From assembly GCA_903909435.1 (NCBI GenBank), contig CAIVVT010000288.1, positions 62,001-126,000 of the forward strand: 64,000 nt of DNA, given 5' to 3'. The notes below the pieces were generated by a model. That model was not told where the DNA came from. It ran no database searches and saw nothing but the letters and a program-made list of their open reading frames with translations. This DNA comes from an uncultured Acidobacteriia bacterium (lineage in GTDB: Bacteria; Acidobacteriota; Terriglobia; Bryobacterales; Bryobacteraceae). Each line of letters begins with the position of its first letter. Within the stretch, counting starts at the first letter, position 1. Both the position numbers and the translations under genes were made by a program. Shown here one piece after another: positions 37,988 to 46,760 of this stretch.

Positions 37988-40446
37988 AAAGCGACCGCTC
38001 CCTCCTCCGATGTCCGCACGTCATCTTCGGACTTGCCGCCGCTGAAGGCCGCAATACAATAGCCGGTCTTGCCGCGGACGATGAAGCCGCCGGGCCAGCC
38101 GAATTCACCGGTCATCGTGGGACGTGTGTGACTGCCGCTAGCTTTGAGCGTATCAGCCATCTCGGACGCCTTTGCGTAGGCGATCGCGAGCAAGTTCGCC
38201 CCCTTGTTGTCGGCGCTGGGCTCGTCCTTGTAGCGGCCCACGACGACCATCTTCGAGTTCCAGGAGCGAATGCTGTCTCCTTCAAACCAAGCCACGACGG
38301 CGACGCCTCCGATGCCCAATTCACCGGCTCGCTTCTTCATCGCCGCGAGCGCTTCGTTCGCCGCTTTGTCGAAGCCCGCGCCCGCGCTTGATGGCGGAAC
38401 GTTCACGGCGCGAATGTCGTCTATGTAAAACACGCCTTCGCCGAAGTGGCCTTCTCCGGCGCTAATGTAAGTGGCGAGTTCGATCACCGCGGCGGGGAGG
38501 AAGACCGGACTCTTTCCGGTCACGTCGAGCCAGCTGGGGTGGCGCAGATCGGAGAAGGGGATAGTGACGATGCGAGCCGTGTCGTCTCCTACGGAGGTCT
38601 TGTAGGTGGCCTGCCAGAGGTCGTGGATGTTCGCGCCCTTCGCGTCCGCGATGTTGAACTGCATGGTGATTTCGCGCCCGGAACCATCGGGCTTAAGCCA
38701 GAACTGCAGCGCGTTATAGGGCATCAGGTCCCACTTTTTCAAAATACAGATGGCAGCATAGTTCTGGCCCTTCTCGGCTGTGAGCCGGTGCTCGAACTTC
38801 AGGCTGTAGCGGCCTTGCGACTTGATGCCGCTCTCGAGGCTCTGCCGCATCCAGCTGCCGTGGGGCGGCTTGTACCAGTGCCTGGCCAGATCTTCGGTGG
38901 AGGCGTAAGACTCGAAGTCTTCGAGTACGAGTGACGCTTGCGCGGAACCCGCCGCCGCGCTATCGGCTTGGGAACCTACCCTGCCCAAAGGTTGCGCAGA
39001 GTCCGCGGGGAGGACTCGCAATGCAGCGCCGCCTCCGCGGCGAGTGCCGTGCAGTGTCGAGATCCAGGTCTTTTCCTCGAAGGTCTCCGTCGTCACGGCG
39101 CCTGTCAGAATGTCTACCCACTCGGCGCGCCATTTGCCCGTGGGCACAGCGAGCACCGGCGCGATGGGACCGTCGCCGGGAAACCAGACTGCGTATGCCT
39201 TGCCTGGGCCCGCGAGAGCGCTCCAACTGTCCGCGCCGCCAACGACGATGCCGTTGTCAGGACGCATCTTCTCTAGCGGCAGTGACCGCATGAAATCGAG
39301 CAGGATGCGCAACTGCGTCCTGATGGCGGCACCACCTCCAGCGTTGTAATTGCCGGTGAAGCGAGGCACGCTGGTCCCGTCTTCATGACCGACAGTGAAG
39401 CTGAAATCGAGATTGCCGTAAAGCCCCCCGCCGGAGAGCAGGAAGTTCCAGCCCTGCGTCCGGTAGTTGTCGGCTTCCGTGCCGTTGAAACCTGTCTCGT
39501 TGAACGCCAACAACCGGCCAGGATCAGGGTTCGCTCGCAAGATTTCGGCATTTCCGTCGTAGTGGACGTTGAAGATCGAGATGTTCGCGAAGCACCCGTG
39601 CAACTCGCTCGACGGGATCACAGAGCCTTGGTTGGTGAGATCGACACTCATCACGTGCTTCTTCGGCAGGCGCGACTCTTCATCGGTCACCCATTCCGAC
39701 ACGCGGCGAATCCAGGCCTTCGCGGGCGCCGGCGGCTGCGAGGCAAAGCCGGGCTTCTCCTGGTTATAGAACCAGGGCTCGTTGCATAGGTTGAAGATCA
39801 AGTTGTCGTAGCGGTTCAGTTCGCGTACCAACTTCCGGGCGTAGGCCTCTTGGCGAGCAAGGACATTCCCGTTGTTGAGGCTGAGATAGCGCTTGCCGTC
39901 AATGGCGGCTGTGGCGTTTACGTTGTTCTTCGGATTGAGCGGCGAGTAGTCGTAGCCCGGCCCGATGAAGAAGAGCACGGCCTCCACGATGATGCCGCGC
40001 CGGCTCGCTTCATCGAAGAATGCGTGCAGCCGCTCGAAGTAGGCAGGGTCCCAGTGGTCCAGGTCAAATCTGTTCCCTCCAAGCGCGAAACCCGGCGTCG
40101 AACTGCGCGCCCAAGGTGCGAGAAAACGTCCCTCCCGAGGCGCCAGAGGATTGTCCACGATCCCGAACGAGTCCGCTCCCTCGGCATAGTCGCCAAGAAA
40201 CAGGCGGGTGTGATTCAGGCCGGCCGCCTGAATCGTCGCCAGGTATTTGTGGAAGTCGAAGTCGGGATTGATCGTCGACCCGTAGTGCTCGCCGCTGGCG
40301 ACCAGGACCGTCGCCCGGCCCTGCCATTGGAAGTATCGCGGGTTGTCCGGGTGCAAGCGGATCGGACCGTCCGGGCCAGCCGCGTGCATCAAGGCAACGC
40401 AGAAACATATGCTCGCGAGAGATCTCGCCGATAGTCTGAACGACAC
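37972..40446 (-). CDS. Multidomain exported glycoside hydrolase-like protein with C-terminal GlcG/HbpS domain
   Basis: 824 aa with a signal peptide (ASICFCVALMHAAG). Residues about 30-420 form a GH5-like TIM barrel; candidate acid/base E223 lies in NLCNEPWF and nucleophile E317 in LLAFNETGFNG. Residues about 500-690 look like a CIA30/CBM11-type beta-sandwich (LEDFESYAS at one end, FYIDDIRAVNV at the other). The last 130 residues resemble GlcG/HbpS (AANEALAAMKKRAGELGI, then GEFGWPGGFIV). This three-part fusion is unusual. Last full gene of the sugar cassette, 53 nt after the MFS gene. Confidence 0.72.
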   Translation of the reverse strand: MSFRLSARSLASICFCVALMHAAGPDGPIRLHPDNPRYFQWQGRATVLVASGEHYGSTINPDFDFHKYLATIQAAGLNHTRLFLGDYAEGADSFGIVDNPLAPREGRFLAPWARSSTPGFALGGNRFDLDHWDPAYFERLHAFFDEASRRGIIVEAVLFFIGPGYDYSPLNPKNNVNATAAIDGKRYLSLNNGNVLARQEAYARKLVRELNRYDNLIFNLCNEPWFYNQEKPGFASQPPAPAKAWIRRVSEWVTDEESRLPKKHVMSVDLTNQGSVIPSSELHGCFANISIFNVHYDGNAEILRANPDPGRLLAFNETGFNGTEADNYRTQGWNFLLSGGGLYGNLDFSFTVGHEDGTSVPRFTGNYNAGGGAAIRTQLRILLDFMRSLPLEKMRPDNGIVVGGADSWSALAGPGKAYAVWFPGDGPIAPVLAVPTGKWRAEWVDILTGAVTTETFEEKTWISTLHGTRRGGGAALRVLPADSAQPLGRVGSQADSAAAGSAQASLVLEDFESYASTEDLARHWYKPPHGSWMRQSLESGIKSQGRYSLKFEHRLTAEKGQNYAAICILKKWDLMPYNALQFWLKPDGSGREITMQFNIADAKGANIHDLWQATYKTSVGDDTARIVTIPFSDLRHPSWLDVTGKSPVFLPAAVIELATYISAGEGHFGEGVFYIDDIRAVNVPPSSAGAGFDKAANEALAAMKKRAGELGIGGVAVVAWFEGDSIRSWNSKMVVVGRYKDEPSADNKGANLLAIAYAKASEMADTLKASGSHTRPTMTGEFGWPGGFIVRGKTGYCIAAFSGGKSEDDVRTSEEGAVALCNAL

Positions 40447-40499
40447 TGCTGGGGTTCTCCTCTCTCGTTCTCTTCCGTGTTCGGCCTACGACAACGCAG

Positions 40500-41765
40500 T
40501 CATACTTCCGACCTTCGCAGGTTGATTGTCTCGTTCTGGACCAGCGGTCGCGCCCAGAAGCCGACTCCGAGAATCCAGCCGAATGTCAGATACAACACCA
40601 GCAAGCCGGTGCGCAGTCCGAAACGGTCTCCGATCTGGCCAATACAGAGCGGCACCACGGCGCCGCCGATGATTGCCGTGCAGAGGATTCCGGCGGACGC
40701 GCCGTGTGAATGCGACAGGGAGTTCAGTGCCAGCGACATGACGACCGGCCACATTACGGAGGCAAACAGGCCGACTGCGGGGAAAGCCAGCAGCGCCGTT
40801 GCCGTGTTGCCGAAAAGCGCCGCGGTGAGCGCGGCCATGGCGCCCAGGGATGCGCCGATCAGCACCTTGCGGCTGTCGAGGAGCTTGAGCAGTCCGAGGC
40901 CCAGGCCGCAACCGATCGTCAGCAAGCCCCAGAACCAGGCCACTTCCATCGCGCCCTGAGTGTGCGGATCCACGCCGTGGTACTTCGTAAGGAACTCGGA
41001 GATCCAGTTGGCCGTGCCCTGTTCGCAGCCGACGTAGGCGAAGACGCTGACAAAATACAGCAGCACGGTCCTGTTCCCGAACAACTGACGGTGCAGGCGC
41101 CACGAGCCAATCGCCTCCTCTTCGGTGCGTTCCACTGCCGGGAAACGGAACAGAACCACCAGGATCAGCATCGTCACCGAGAGAACCGCGAAGAGCCAGT
41201 ACAGAGAGATCCAGGGCCATCGCGCCGGGGTAACGGAGGCGAGCAGCGCCAGTGCGCCGGCCTTCGGAGCGCGTGGGTCCAGAGCGGCAACCAGGTACGA
41301 GTACACTTGCGGGCTCACAAACGAAGCGCCGCCGAACAGCAGTTGCGCTAGTGCGCAGTTGAAGGCAAAATGCTCTTCGCCCCCGGCGACGCGCAGCAGC
41401 GGGTTGATCGCCACCTGCAGGACGGCCATGGCTACGCCAATCAGGAACACCGAGACCAGTGCGCTGGAGTAGCCGGGCCAACATGCGACCAGCAACGAGC
41501 CTGCGAGACTCAACGCGAAGGCTCCGAGAATGACCGGCTTCTCGCTGTAGCGCTCTACGAGTAAGCCTGCCGGAATCGACATCACCCCATAGGCGATGAA
41601 GAATGAGAACGGCAGCAGCGCCGCTGCCGAGAGGGTCAGCGAGAAGCCTTGAATCACATCAGGAATGATCGGTCCCAGGATGTTGGTCAGCAGCGAGATT
41701 GCGATGAAGATCAGGAACACGAGCGCCGCCATGCGGCGCGAGCGGCCCAGGCGATGAGAGTTCAT
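40500..41765 (-). CDS. MFS sugar transporter, FucP/NagP-like
   Basis: A 421-aa protein with about 12 membrane helices. The N-terminal half has the helix-2 region FSLTLSAAALLPFSFFIAYG and the loop PAGLLVERYSEKPVILGAF, plus INPLLRVAGG, a stretch typical of the FucP-type fucose/GlcNAc/glucose permeases. Its ATG overlaps the SIS gene's stop (ATGA). Within a cassette of glycosidases, a ROK kinase and an SIS protein it most likely imports the released sugar; the exact sugar is unknown. Confidence 0.85.
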   Translation of the reverse strand: MNSHRLGRSRRMAALVFLIFIAISLLTNILGPIIPDVIQGFSLTLSAAALLPFSFFIAYGVMSIPAGLLVERYSEKPVILGAFALSLAGSLLVACWPGYSSALVSVFLIGVAMAVLQVAINPLLRVAGGEEHFAFNCALAQLLFGGASFVSPQVYSYLVAALDPRAPKAGALALLASVTPARWPWISLYWLFAVLSVTMLILVVLFRFPAVERTEEEAIGSWRLHRQLFGNRTVLLYFVSVFAYVGCEQGTANWISEFLTKYHGVDPHTQGAMEVAWFWGLLTIGCGLGLGLLKLLDSRKVLIGASLGAMAALTAALFGNTATALLAFPAVGLFASVMWPVVMSLALNSLSHSHGASAGILCTAIIGGAVVPLCIGQIGDRFGLRTGLLVLYLTFGWILGVGFWARPLVQNETINLRRSEV

Positions 41766-42808
41766 TCCACCTCCGTCACTTTGGTGGCGCGCTCGAACCG
41801 GCCGGGTTCCCGGTCCTTCACAGCGGCCAAAGCAAGCGTCAACATCTCGACCGGCAGGAACTCCATCAGCGGCCGGAGCCGCTCCGCGCTTTCCGGGATT
41901 TGGTAGACGCCTCCGGTCGTTGTGGAGACAAGTGCGCTCCTCCCCCCGGCTTCCCGAATGTCATCGACGAGTTTGCGGCTGAAGAGGGCCGAACGTGCGT
42001 CGCCTTCCAGTACGAGGACGAAGACCGCGTCGCTCAACATCTCAAAGGGACCGTGCCGGAAAGCCGCCGCGCTGAGGCCCTCGGCATGGTAGTGCGTAGA
42101 CTCCTTGAGAATCAGTCCGCCTGTTCCAGCGGCGGAGATGGACTGCCCGCGCCCAACGACGAAGATGTCGGCAACACCTTCCAGCACCGGCATGAGTTCT
42201 TCGACATGGGCTGGCCATTGAGTGAGATACCCGCGCATCGGCTCCACGGCGGCCCGCGCCTGCTCCAGCAGCGGTTCGCGGTCCTGACCGCTCAGCAGAT
42301 CGCCCAGCCAATCGAGTGCCAGTAGAGTCGCAAGGTAGGTCTTGCAGGAGACGGTGTGCTCCGCGCCTGCATGCGTCAACACTGCAACCATGCTCAGTGT
42401 GGCGAGCGGTGAGTCCGGAGTATTGGTGACTCCGACTATTTCGCATCGCTCCCGAGCGCATTCCAGCAGCCGCACGATCTCCACGCTGCGTCCCGACTGC
42501 GAGACAGCGATCACAAGCGTATCAGGGGTCAGCCAGTCTCGTTCGTAATGAACAAGTTCGCTAGTCTCGACCATCACCGGGGTCAGGCCGTCTTTGAGCA
42601 GGCGCAGGTAGAGTGGGCGGCATGACCAATAGGACGAGCCCATGCCGGTCAGCACCACGCGCCGCCAGCGTCCGCTGCGCAGGGCGCCAGCCAAATGGTC
42701 GAGGCCGTGCTCGCCAGACAGCCCGCCAATTGTTCTGCTCAAGGCGTCGGGCTGCTGCATCAAGTCGTGCAAGTACGAGCAATCCCGCCATGTCACTGCA
42801 AGGTCCAC
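41762..42808 (-). CDS. SIS-domain sugar phosphate isomerase/deaminase (GlmS/AgaS-like)
   Basis: The start chosen is the GTG at 42806-42808, with SD GGAGAG upstream, giving 348 aa; the longest open frame runs further into the ROK gene without a ribosome site. Two SIS domains are seen: VVLTGMGSSYWSCRPLYLRL with VIAVSQSGRSVEIVRLLE, and IFVVGRGQSISAAGTGGLILKE with STHYHAEGLSAAAFRHGPFE. That is the layout of the isomerase half of GlmS and of AgaS/FrlB enzymes; there is no glutaminase domain. Probably acts on an amino-sugar or hexose phosphate made by the neighbouring ROK kinase (inferred). Confidence 0.82.
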   Translation of the reverse strand: MDLAVTWRDCSYLHDLMQQPDALSRTIGGLSGEHGLDHLAGALRSGRWRRVVLTGMGSSYWSCRPLYLRLLKDGLTPVMVETSELVHYERDWLTPDTLVIAVSQSGRSVEIVRLLECARERCEIVGVTNTPDSPLATLSMVAVLTHAGAEHTVSCKTYLATLLALDWLGDLLSGQDREPLLEQARAAVEPMRGYLTQWPAHVEELMPVLEGVADIFVVGRGQSISAAGTGGLILKESTHYHAEGLSAAAFRHGPFEMLSDAVFVLVLEGDARSALFSRKLVDDIREAGGRSALVSTTTGGVYQIPESAERLRPLMEFLPVEMLTLALAAVKDREPGRFERATKVTEVE

Positions 42809-42830
42809 GACAATCTCTCCTTCTTCCAAC

Positions 42831-43760
42831 TCAAACGACGCCCGCCCGGTGGAACCACACGCAAGCCCCGCCCAGCAGGCCGCACTGCGCACCGAGCCCC
42901 GCGAGCACGATCGACGTGTTCTCCGCGGGCACTTGCGTACAGATGCGCTTCACTACGTCCAATGCGGGGGCGAGCAGGAGATCGGCGCTGCGCATCATGC
43001 CGCCGCCCAGCACGATGGTCTGCGGGCAGTACATCGTCACCAGGTTGGCGAGTCCCAACCCGATGTAGAGCGCTTCGCGCTGAACGGCCTGGAGCGCAAG
43101 CGGGTCGCCGTGACGGGCCAGTTCGCAGATTTGACTGGCGCTGAGCGCGACGCTCGCCTGAGCGCTCATCCAGGCTTCAATGGCCGGTCCGCTGGCCAGA
43201 GTTTCCCAGCAGCCGTTCGCCCCGCAGTAGCAGAGCGGGCCACTCCAGTCGAGTACGTGATGCCCGATCTCCGGATGTGCGCCGCACGCGCCGCGGTAGA
43301 GCTTCCCGTCGAGCAGAATGCCGACGCCGATGCCCGTGCTGATAGTGACGTAGAGCAGGCTGCGGCTGCCTCGGCCCGCTCCCCAGGCTGCCTCTCCCAA
43401 AGCGGCGGCGTCGGCGTCGTTCTCCACGGCAACGCGAAGACCAAACTCGCGCTCGAGATCGGCGGCCAGCGGAGATCCCTCCCAGCCTGGCAAGGTGCCG
43501 ACTACACCGTAGACGCCCGTCCCGGGATCGATGGGCCCGGTGCTGCCGATTCCTATCCCGTCAACGCTGAGCCCGAACTCCTTCAGTAGACGATGCAGGA
43601 TCGCGCCCATGCGGTCGAACGCCGCCCGATAACCGAGTTCGGGAGACGTCGGCGTCTCGTCCTGCGCCAGGATTCGGCCCTGCGCGTTGACGATCCCGAT
43701 GGCGATCTTGGTACCGCCAATGTCGATGGCCGCAGCTACTCGCTCGATCATGGTTGTCAC
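42831..43760 (-). CDS. ROK-family sugar kinase (glucokinase-like)
   Basis: 309 aa. It has the ATP-binding AAIDIGGTKIAIGIVN, GIGIGSTGPIDPGTG, NDADAAALGEAAWGAG, and the ROK zinc site: GAHPEIGHHVLD followed by CYCGANGCWETLASGPA (Cys-x-Cys-x4-Cys). No N-terminal helix-turn-helix, so it is a kinase, not a ROK repressor. Overlaps the upstream glycosidase gene by 4 nt and ends 22 nt before the SIS start. Predicted to phosphorylate the hexose or amino sugar handled by the cassette. Confidence 0.88.
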   Translation of the reverse strand: MTTMIERVAAAIDIGGTKIAIGIVNAQGRILAQDETPTSPELGYRAAFDRMGAILHRLLKEFGLSVDGIGIGSTGPIDPGTGVYGVVGTLPGWEGSPLAADLEREFGLRVAVENDADAAALGEAAWGAGRGSRSLLYVTISTGIGVGILLDGKLYRGACGAHPEIGHHVLDWSGPLCYCGANGCWETLASGPAIEAWMSAQASVALSASQICELARHGDPLALQAVQREALYIGLGLANLVTMYCPQTIVLGGGMMRSADLLLAPALDVVKRICTQVPAENTSIVLAGLGAQCGLLGGACVWFHRAGVV

Positions 43761-45886
43761 TCCCGATACTCCACAATCTCGCCACCAAAGGGCGCTACTC
43801 GCAGGGTAAAGCCATTGCCGTGAAGTTCGAGCGGCGTTGCGCCCTGCTCGGTGATAAATCCGATCCGGCGCAGTGCGTTACGCGCCGTGACTGTCACCGT
43901 TTGAGCGGCGTCGCTGTGGTTGGTGAACACGACGTAGCCCCGGCCCTGTCCAGTCAGAGTGGCGGCTTCGACCTCGGCGCGGTCCGAACGGAACAGCGGC
44001 TGGATACCCGCCCACGCGGCCAAGGCCTGGTAGAGGCGATGCGTTGTGTCCCCCGCCTCATAGGCTGACGTCACGCGCGATAGGTATTTCTCAATCGGAA
44101 AGGCGCAGGTCAGCACTTTGCCTTTGCCGAACGTGTTTGCGATCAGCGCGGGCCGCCCGTCCTGATCCGTGGCAATCACCTTTCCGCCGTGCATCTCCAG
44201 CAGCGCGCCCCAATCGCCGGCCGCGCCCCCGGCGGCGAAGCTAAACTCATCGCCGGGCTTCAACTGACCAAACGGCTCTACCATGCGGATCTTCAGATCG
44301 CGCGCCGGAATGCGATCCGCCAGTCGGGCCCCGAACAGCTCTTCCATGTCCGGAATGGCGCTCTCGCCGTTCAGGGAGACGTAAAGCGCACCTCCAGCCC
44401 GCACATACTCCTTGGCGCGTTGCCAGAAAGTCGTGTGGACATGCACTAGGTTCGGCTTGGAACTGGTGAGCGGCGAAGGCAGCAGCAATAGAGGCAGGGT
44501 TTTCCAGTCGCTGTATTCGCGCGGGAAGCTCGCTCGCAGCCCGGCGCGGCGTGCCAAAACGAAGCTATTGAGCCAGGTCGCGGAGAGCTCGGCGCTCAGT
44601 TCGCCATAATCCGCATCCTGCTGGCCCGCTACGGATCCGGGTTCCTGGTTGGAAACGTACGGCACGCCGCCGTATTGCGGGAGCCCGAGTCCGCGCAACT
44701 CGCCATACGGCTTCGACCACTCGAATGGCACCACGATACCTGCTTCGGCGCGGGCCGGTTCTATGCCGGCCAAATCCAGCCGCTCGATACGCTTACTGAA
44801 ACTGCGAAGCTCCGTCCCGGCCGGGCGGTCGTGCCCGTCCCATGTCGTCAGCCCGAACTGAGTTTCGTGCGGAGCCCTTCGATACGGAATCCGCTGGTAA
44901 GTCTCCGGCGCGGCATCCGTGAAACACCACAGCAGGAAACCGTTGGCGCCCGCCCCAAGCGCCGAATACAGGTTGGCACGCAAGTAGCGGGCAATTCGGT
45001 CGGGCGTTTGTTGCGCCGAGGATGCCCCCATCTCCTGAACCATCACGGGCTTGCCCGCGCCGCCGGAGAGAGCCACCTGGAAAGCGGCGGCGTAGGTCGT
45101 TCTTGTGGAGAGCAGCGGATCGGGAAAGAGCGCAGGGTTATACAGCGGATAGGGATGAACGCTCAGGAAGTCGACTTCGCTCAGGATGTTGTCAGGCCGA
45201 AACGGTCCATGCCCGATGTCCTGCGCGTCGGTCCCCACCACGATTGGATGCAGGGAATCGGCGCGCCGGATTGCCCCGGCGATCAGCCGGGTCCAGTTGA
45301 TGGCCATCGCGTCAGTCGTCTTGCCCGCGTTCCAGAACGGCGGTTCGTCGGTGAGATCCCAACTCTGGATCGCCGTTTCGTTTGCGTAGCGGCGTCCAAA
45401 CTCTGCGGCAAGGTTGGTTTCCAGCCGCAGCATTTCCGGATCGGCATGCGGATGACGCCCGTTGCGCCAAGGCACGTCCCAGATCGCTTCGCCGACTTCG
45501 TTGCCAATGAACAGGCTGGGCTGGAGGTAGATCTCGTAACGACGCGCCAGTTTCACCAGTTCATCGAGCTGCGCGAACGCCGCCGGATTGTAGTCCGCTG
45601 GGCGAGGCTCGAACCAAGCCCACACCAAGTCCAGCCGGACCGTGTTGACGCCTAGTTCGCGCATCTTGCGAAAGTCAGCTTCCACGCTGCTGGGATCCCA
45701 TTCCATAGGCCACTGCATAGCAGCCTTGGCGGGTACCCAATGCACGCCTGTGGGGACAAACGGCCGGCCGTCGCGCTGGAAGTAATTGCCGCTCAAATGG
45801 ACCGGGGACAGCGGCCCCTGCGCCAAGGCCGAAGTTGGCCGCGCCAACGAGCACGCGGCAATCACGAACAAAGAGAGATGTCGCAC
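43757..45886 (-). CDS. Exported glycoside hydrolase, beta-galactosidase (GH42/GH5-like)
   Basis: 709 aa with signal peptide (HLSLFVIAACSLARPTSALAQ). TIM-barrel catalytic part about residues 30-400: candidate acid/base E181 in DLTDEPPFW, nucleophile E285 in VMVQEMGA. A middle Rossmann-like, beta-galactosidase trimerisation-type domain follows (about residues 420-620), and then a small beta-domain. Layout most like GH42 or GH5-type exo-galactosidases; family number uncertain. First gene of the five-gene minus-strand cassette, its stop overlapping the ROK start. Confidence 0.82.
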   Translation of the reverse strand: MRHLSLFVIAACSLARPTSALAQGPLSPVHLSGNYFQRDGRPFVPTGVHWVPAKAAMQWPMEWDPSSVEADFRKMRELGVNTVRLDLVWAWFEPRPADYNPAAFAQLDELVKLARRYEIYLQPSLFIGNEVGEAIWDVPWRNGRHPHADPEMLRLETNLAAEFGRRYANETAIQSWDLTDEPPFWNAGKTTDAMAINWTRLIAGAIRRADSLHPIVVGTDAQDIGHGPFRPDNILSEVDFLSVHPYPLYNPALFPDPLLSTRTTYAAAFQVALSGGAGKPVMVQEMGASSAQQTPDRIARYLRANLYSALGAGANGFLLWCFTDAAPETYQRIPYRRAPHETQFGLTTWDGHDRPAGTELRSFSKRIERLDLAGIEPARAEAGIVVPFEWSKPYGELRGLGLPQYGGVPYVSNQEPGSVAGQQDADYGELSAELSATWLNSFVLARRAGLRASFPREYSDWKTLPLLLLPSPLTSSKPNLVHVHTTFWQRAKEYVRAGGALYVSLNGESAIPDMEELFGARLADRIPARDLKIRMVEPFGQLKPGDEFSFAAGGAAGDWGALLEMHGGKVIATDQDGRPALIANTFGKGKVLTCAFPIEKYLSRVTSAYEAGDTTHRLYQALAAWAGIQPLFRSDRAEVEAATLTGQGRGYVVFTNHSDAAQTVTVTARNALRRIGFITEQGATPLELHGNGFTLRVAPFGGEIVEYRE

Positions 45887-45954
45887 CGTTCTACCTCAAC
45901 GCCTGGCTGACTCGCTCGTGCGCTTCGCCCATGGTGGCAAGTGGCGAGATGGCC

Positions 45955-46378
45955 TCAAGCAGCCTGGATTGTAACGAGTCTATCTGGAAATACGACGTGC
46001 CTCCTCTCGATGCGCCGGAATCCCGCTAGTTCGCCGGAAGGCGGCAGTTTCGAGTGCGAGTTGAGAGACGGGGTCCAGACAGCATTGGCGTTGAACACGT
46101 TGCGCCGGTCGGTTAAGGAGTTGCCGTAGTCGCGGCGGCGGTTGGTTGGATCCGACAGGTAGAATGCGCCCGAGTCGATGTTGTTCTGCTCTGGCGCGTT
46201 GTCCAGCGCGTGCGACCAGGTGTACGTGCCGAACAATTCAAGACCTCGAGACAGCCGCTTCGTCACTGTCAGATTCAATCCGTTGTAGTTCGACTGTCCA
46301 ACCGATTCCGCCGAGATGATGTTCCCGAAGCCCGGGTATGGGCCACCTAAGCCGCACGCACCTTGCGATGCTTACGTG
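45955..46378 (-). pseudogene. TonB-dependent receptor fragment (CarboxypepD_reg type)
   Basis: A stretch with clear outer-membrane barrel character: GLGGPYPGFGNIISAESVGQ, then NLTVTKRLSRGLELFGTYTW, SHALDNAPEQ and NRRRDYGNSLTDRRN. These are standard for the large acidobacterial TonB receptors of over 1000 aa. Only about 140 residues remain. The frame is lost on the low-coordinate side (after PPSGELAGF it ends in unrelated residues) and there is no plug or N-terminal domain upstream. So this is a remnant, in the same direction as the sugar cassette. Confidence 0.75.
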
Positions 46379-46606
46379 GCGAACCCTTGCTACAGCTTCC
46401 TGGAGATGTGGACGCCTATCGCCCGGCATCTGGCCAAGTCCGGACTCGCGGCTCAGGCTGAAGCGTCCCTGCGGTCAGGCCAGACGGTAAGGGCGCTGTT
46501 CTTCGAGTTGTACGGTATCAAGGCCGGGCCGGAGCGTGACCCAGCAATGGAGCGTAGGGTCTTCCTGAAAAGGTTGCGGAGAGCCAAGCTAGCCGAATCG
46601 AATTGA
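46316..46606 (+). CDS. Small hypothetical protein, doubtful
   Basis: 96 codons. The first 15 or so lie antisense to the receptor fragment and are probably not real. From about position 46365 the sequence (FLEMWTPIARHLAKSGLAA, then TVRALFFELYGIKAGPERDP) looks like protein, and an intrinsic terminator follows 23 nt after the stop. It may be the 3' part of a gene whose start was lost at the junction with the receptor debris. No family recognised. Confidence 0.35.
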   Translation: MMFPKPGYGPPKPHAPCDAYVANPCYSFLEMWTPIARHLAKSGLAAQAEASLRSGQTVRALFFELYGIKAGPERDPAMERRVFLKRLRRAKLAESN

Positions 46607-46628
46607 CCGATGAGGATGAAGCCCTGAC

Positions 46629-46663
46629 GGGGTGTCCGGCAATCGACCGGGCACCCTATTTTT
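46629..46663 (+). terminator. Intrinsic terminator
   Basis: Stem GGGTGTCCGG/CCGGGCACCC (10 bp with one G-T pair, 7-nt loop) followed by TATTTTT. Just downstream of the doubtful small ORF ending at 46606. Confidence 0.65.
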
Positions 46664-46760
46664 GTGCCTGGTCCCGCGCGCCATCGCAGCAGGGCCATCC
46701 AGTTGATCCTCAACGAGGAGTAGACTGATCTGCTGTTGCATTGCCCCACACGAGGTGAGC

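Noticed and set aside
44675-45655. A 326-aa plus-strand ORF
   Set aside because: Shadow of the exported glycosidase gene.
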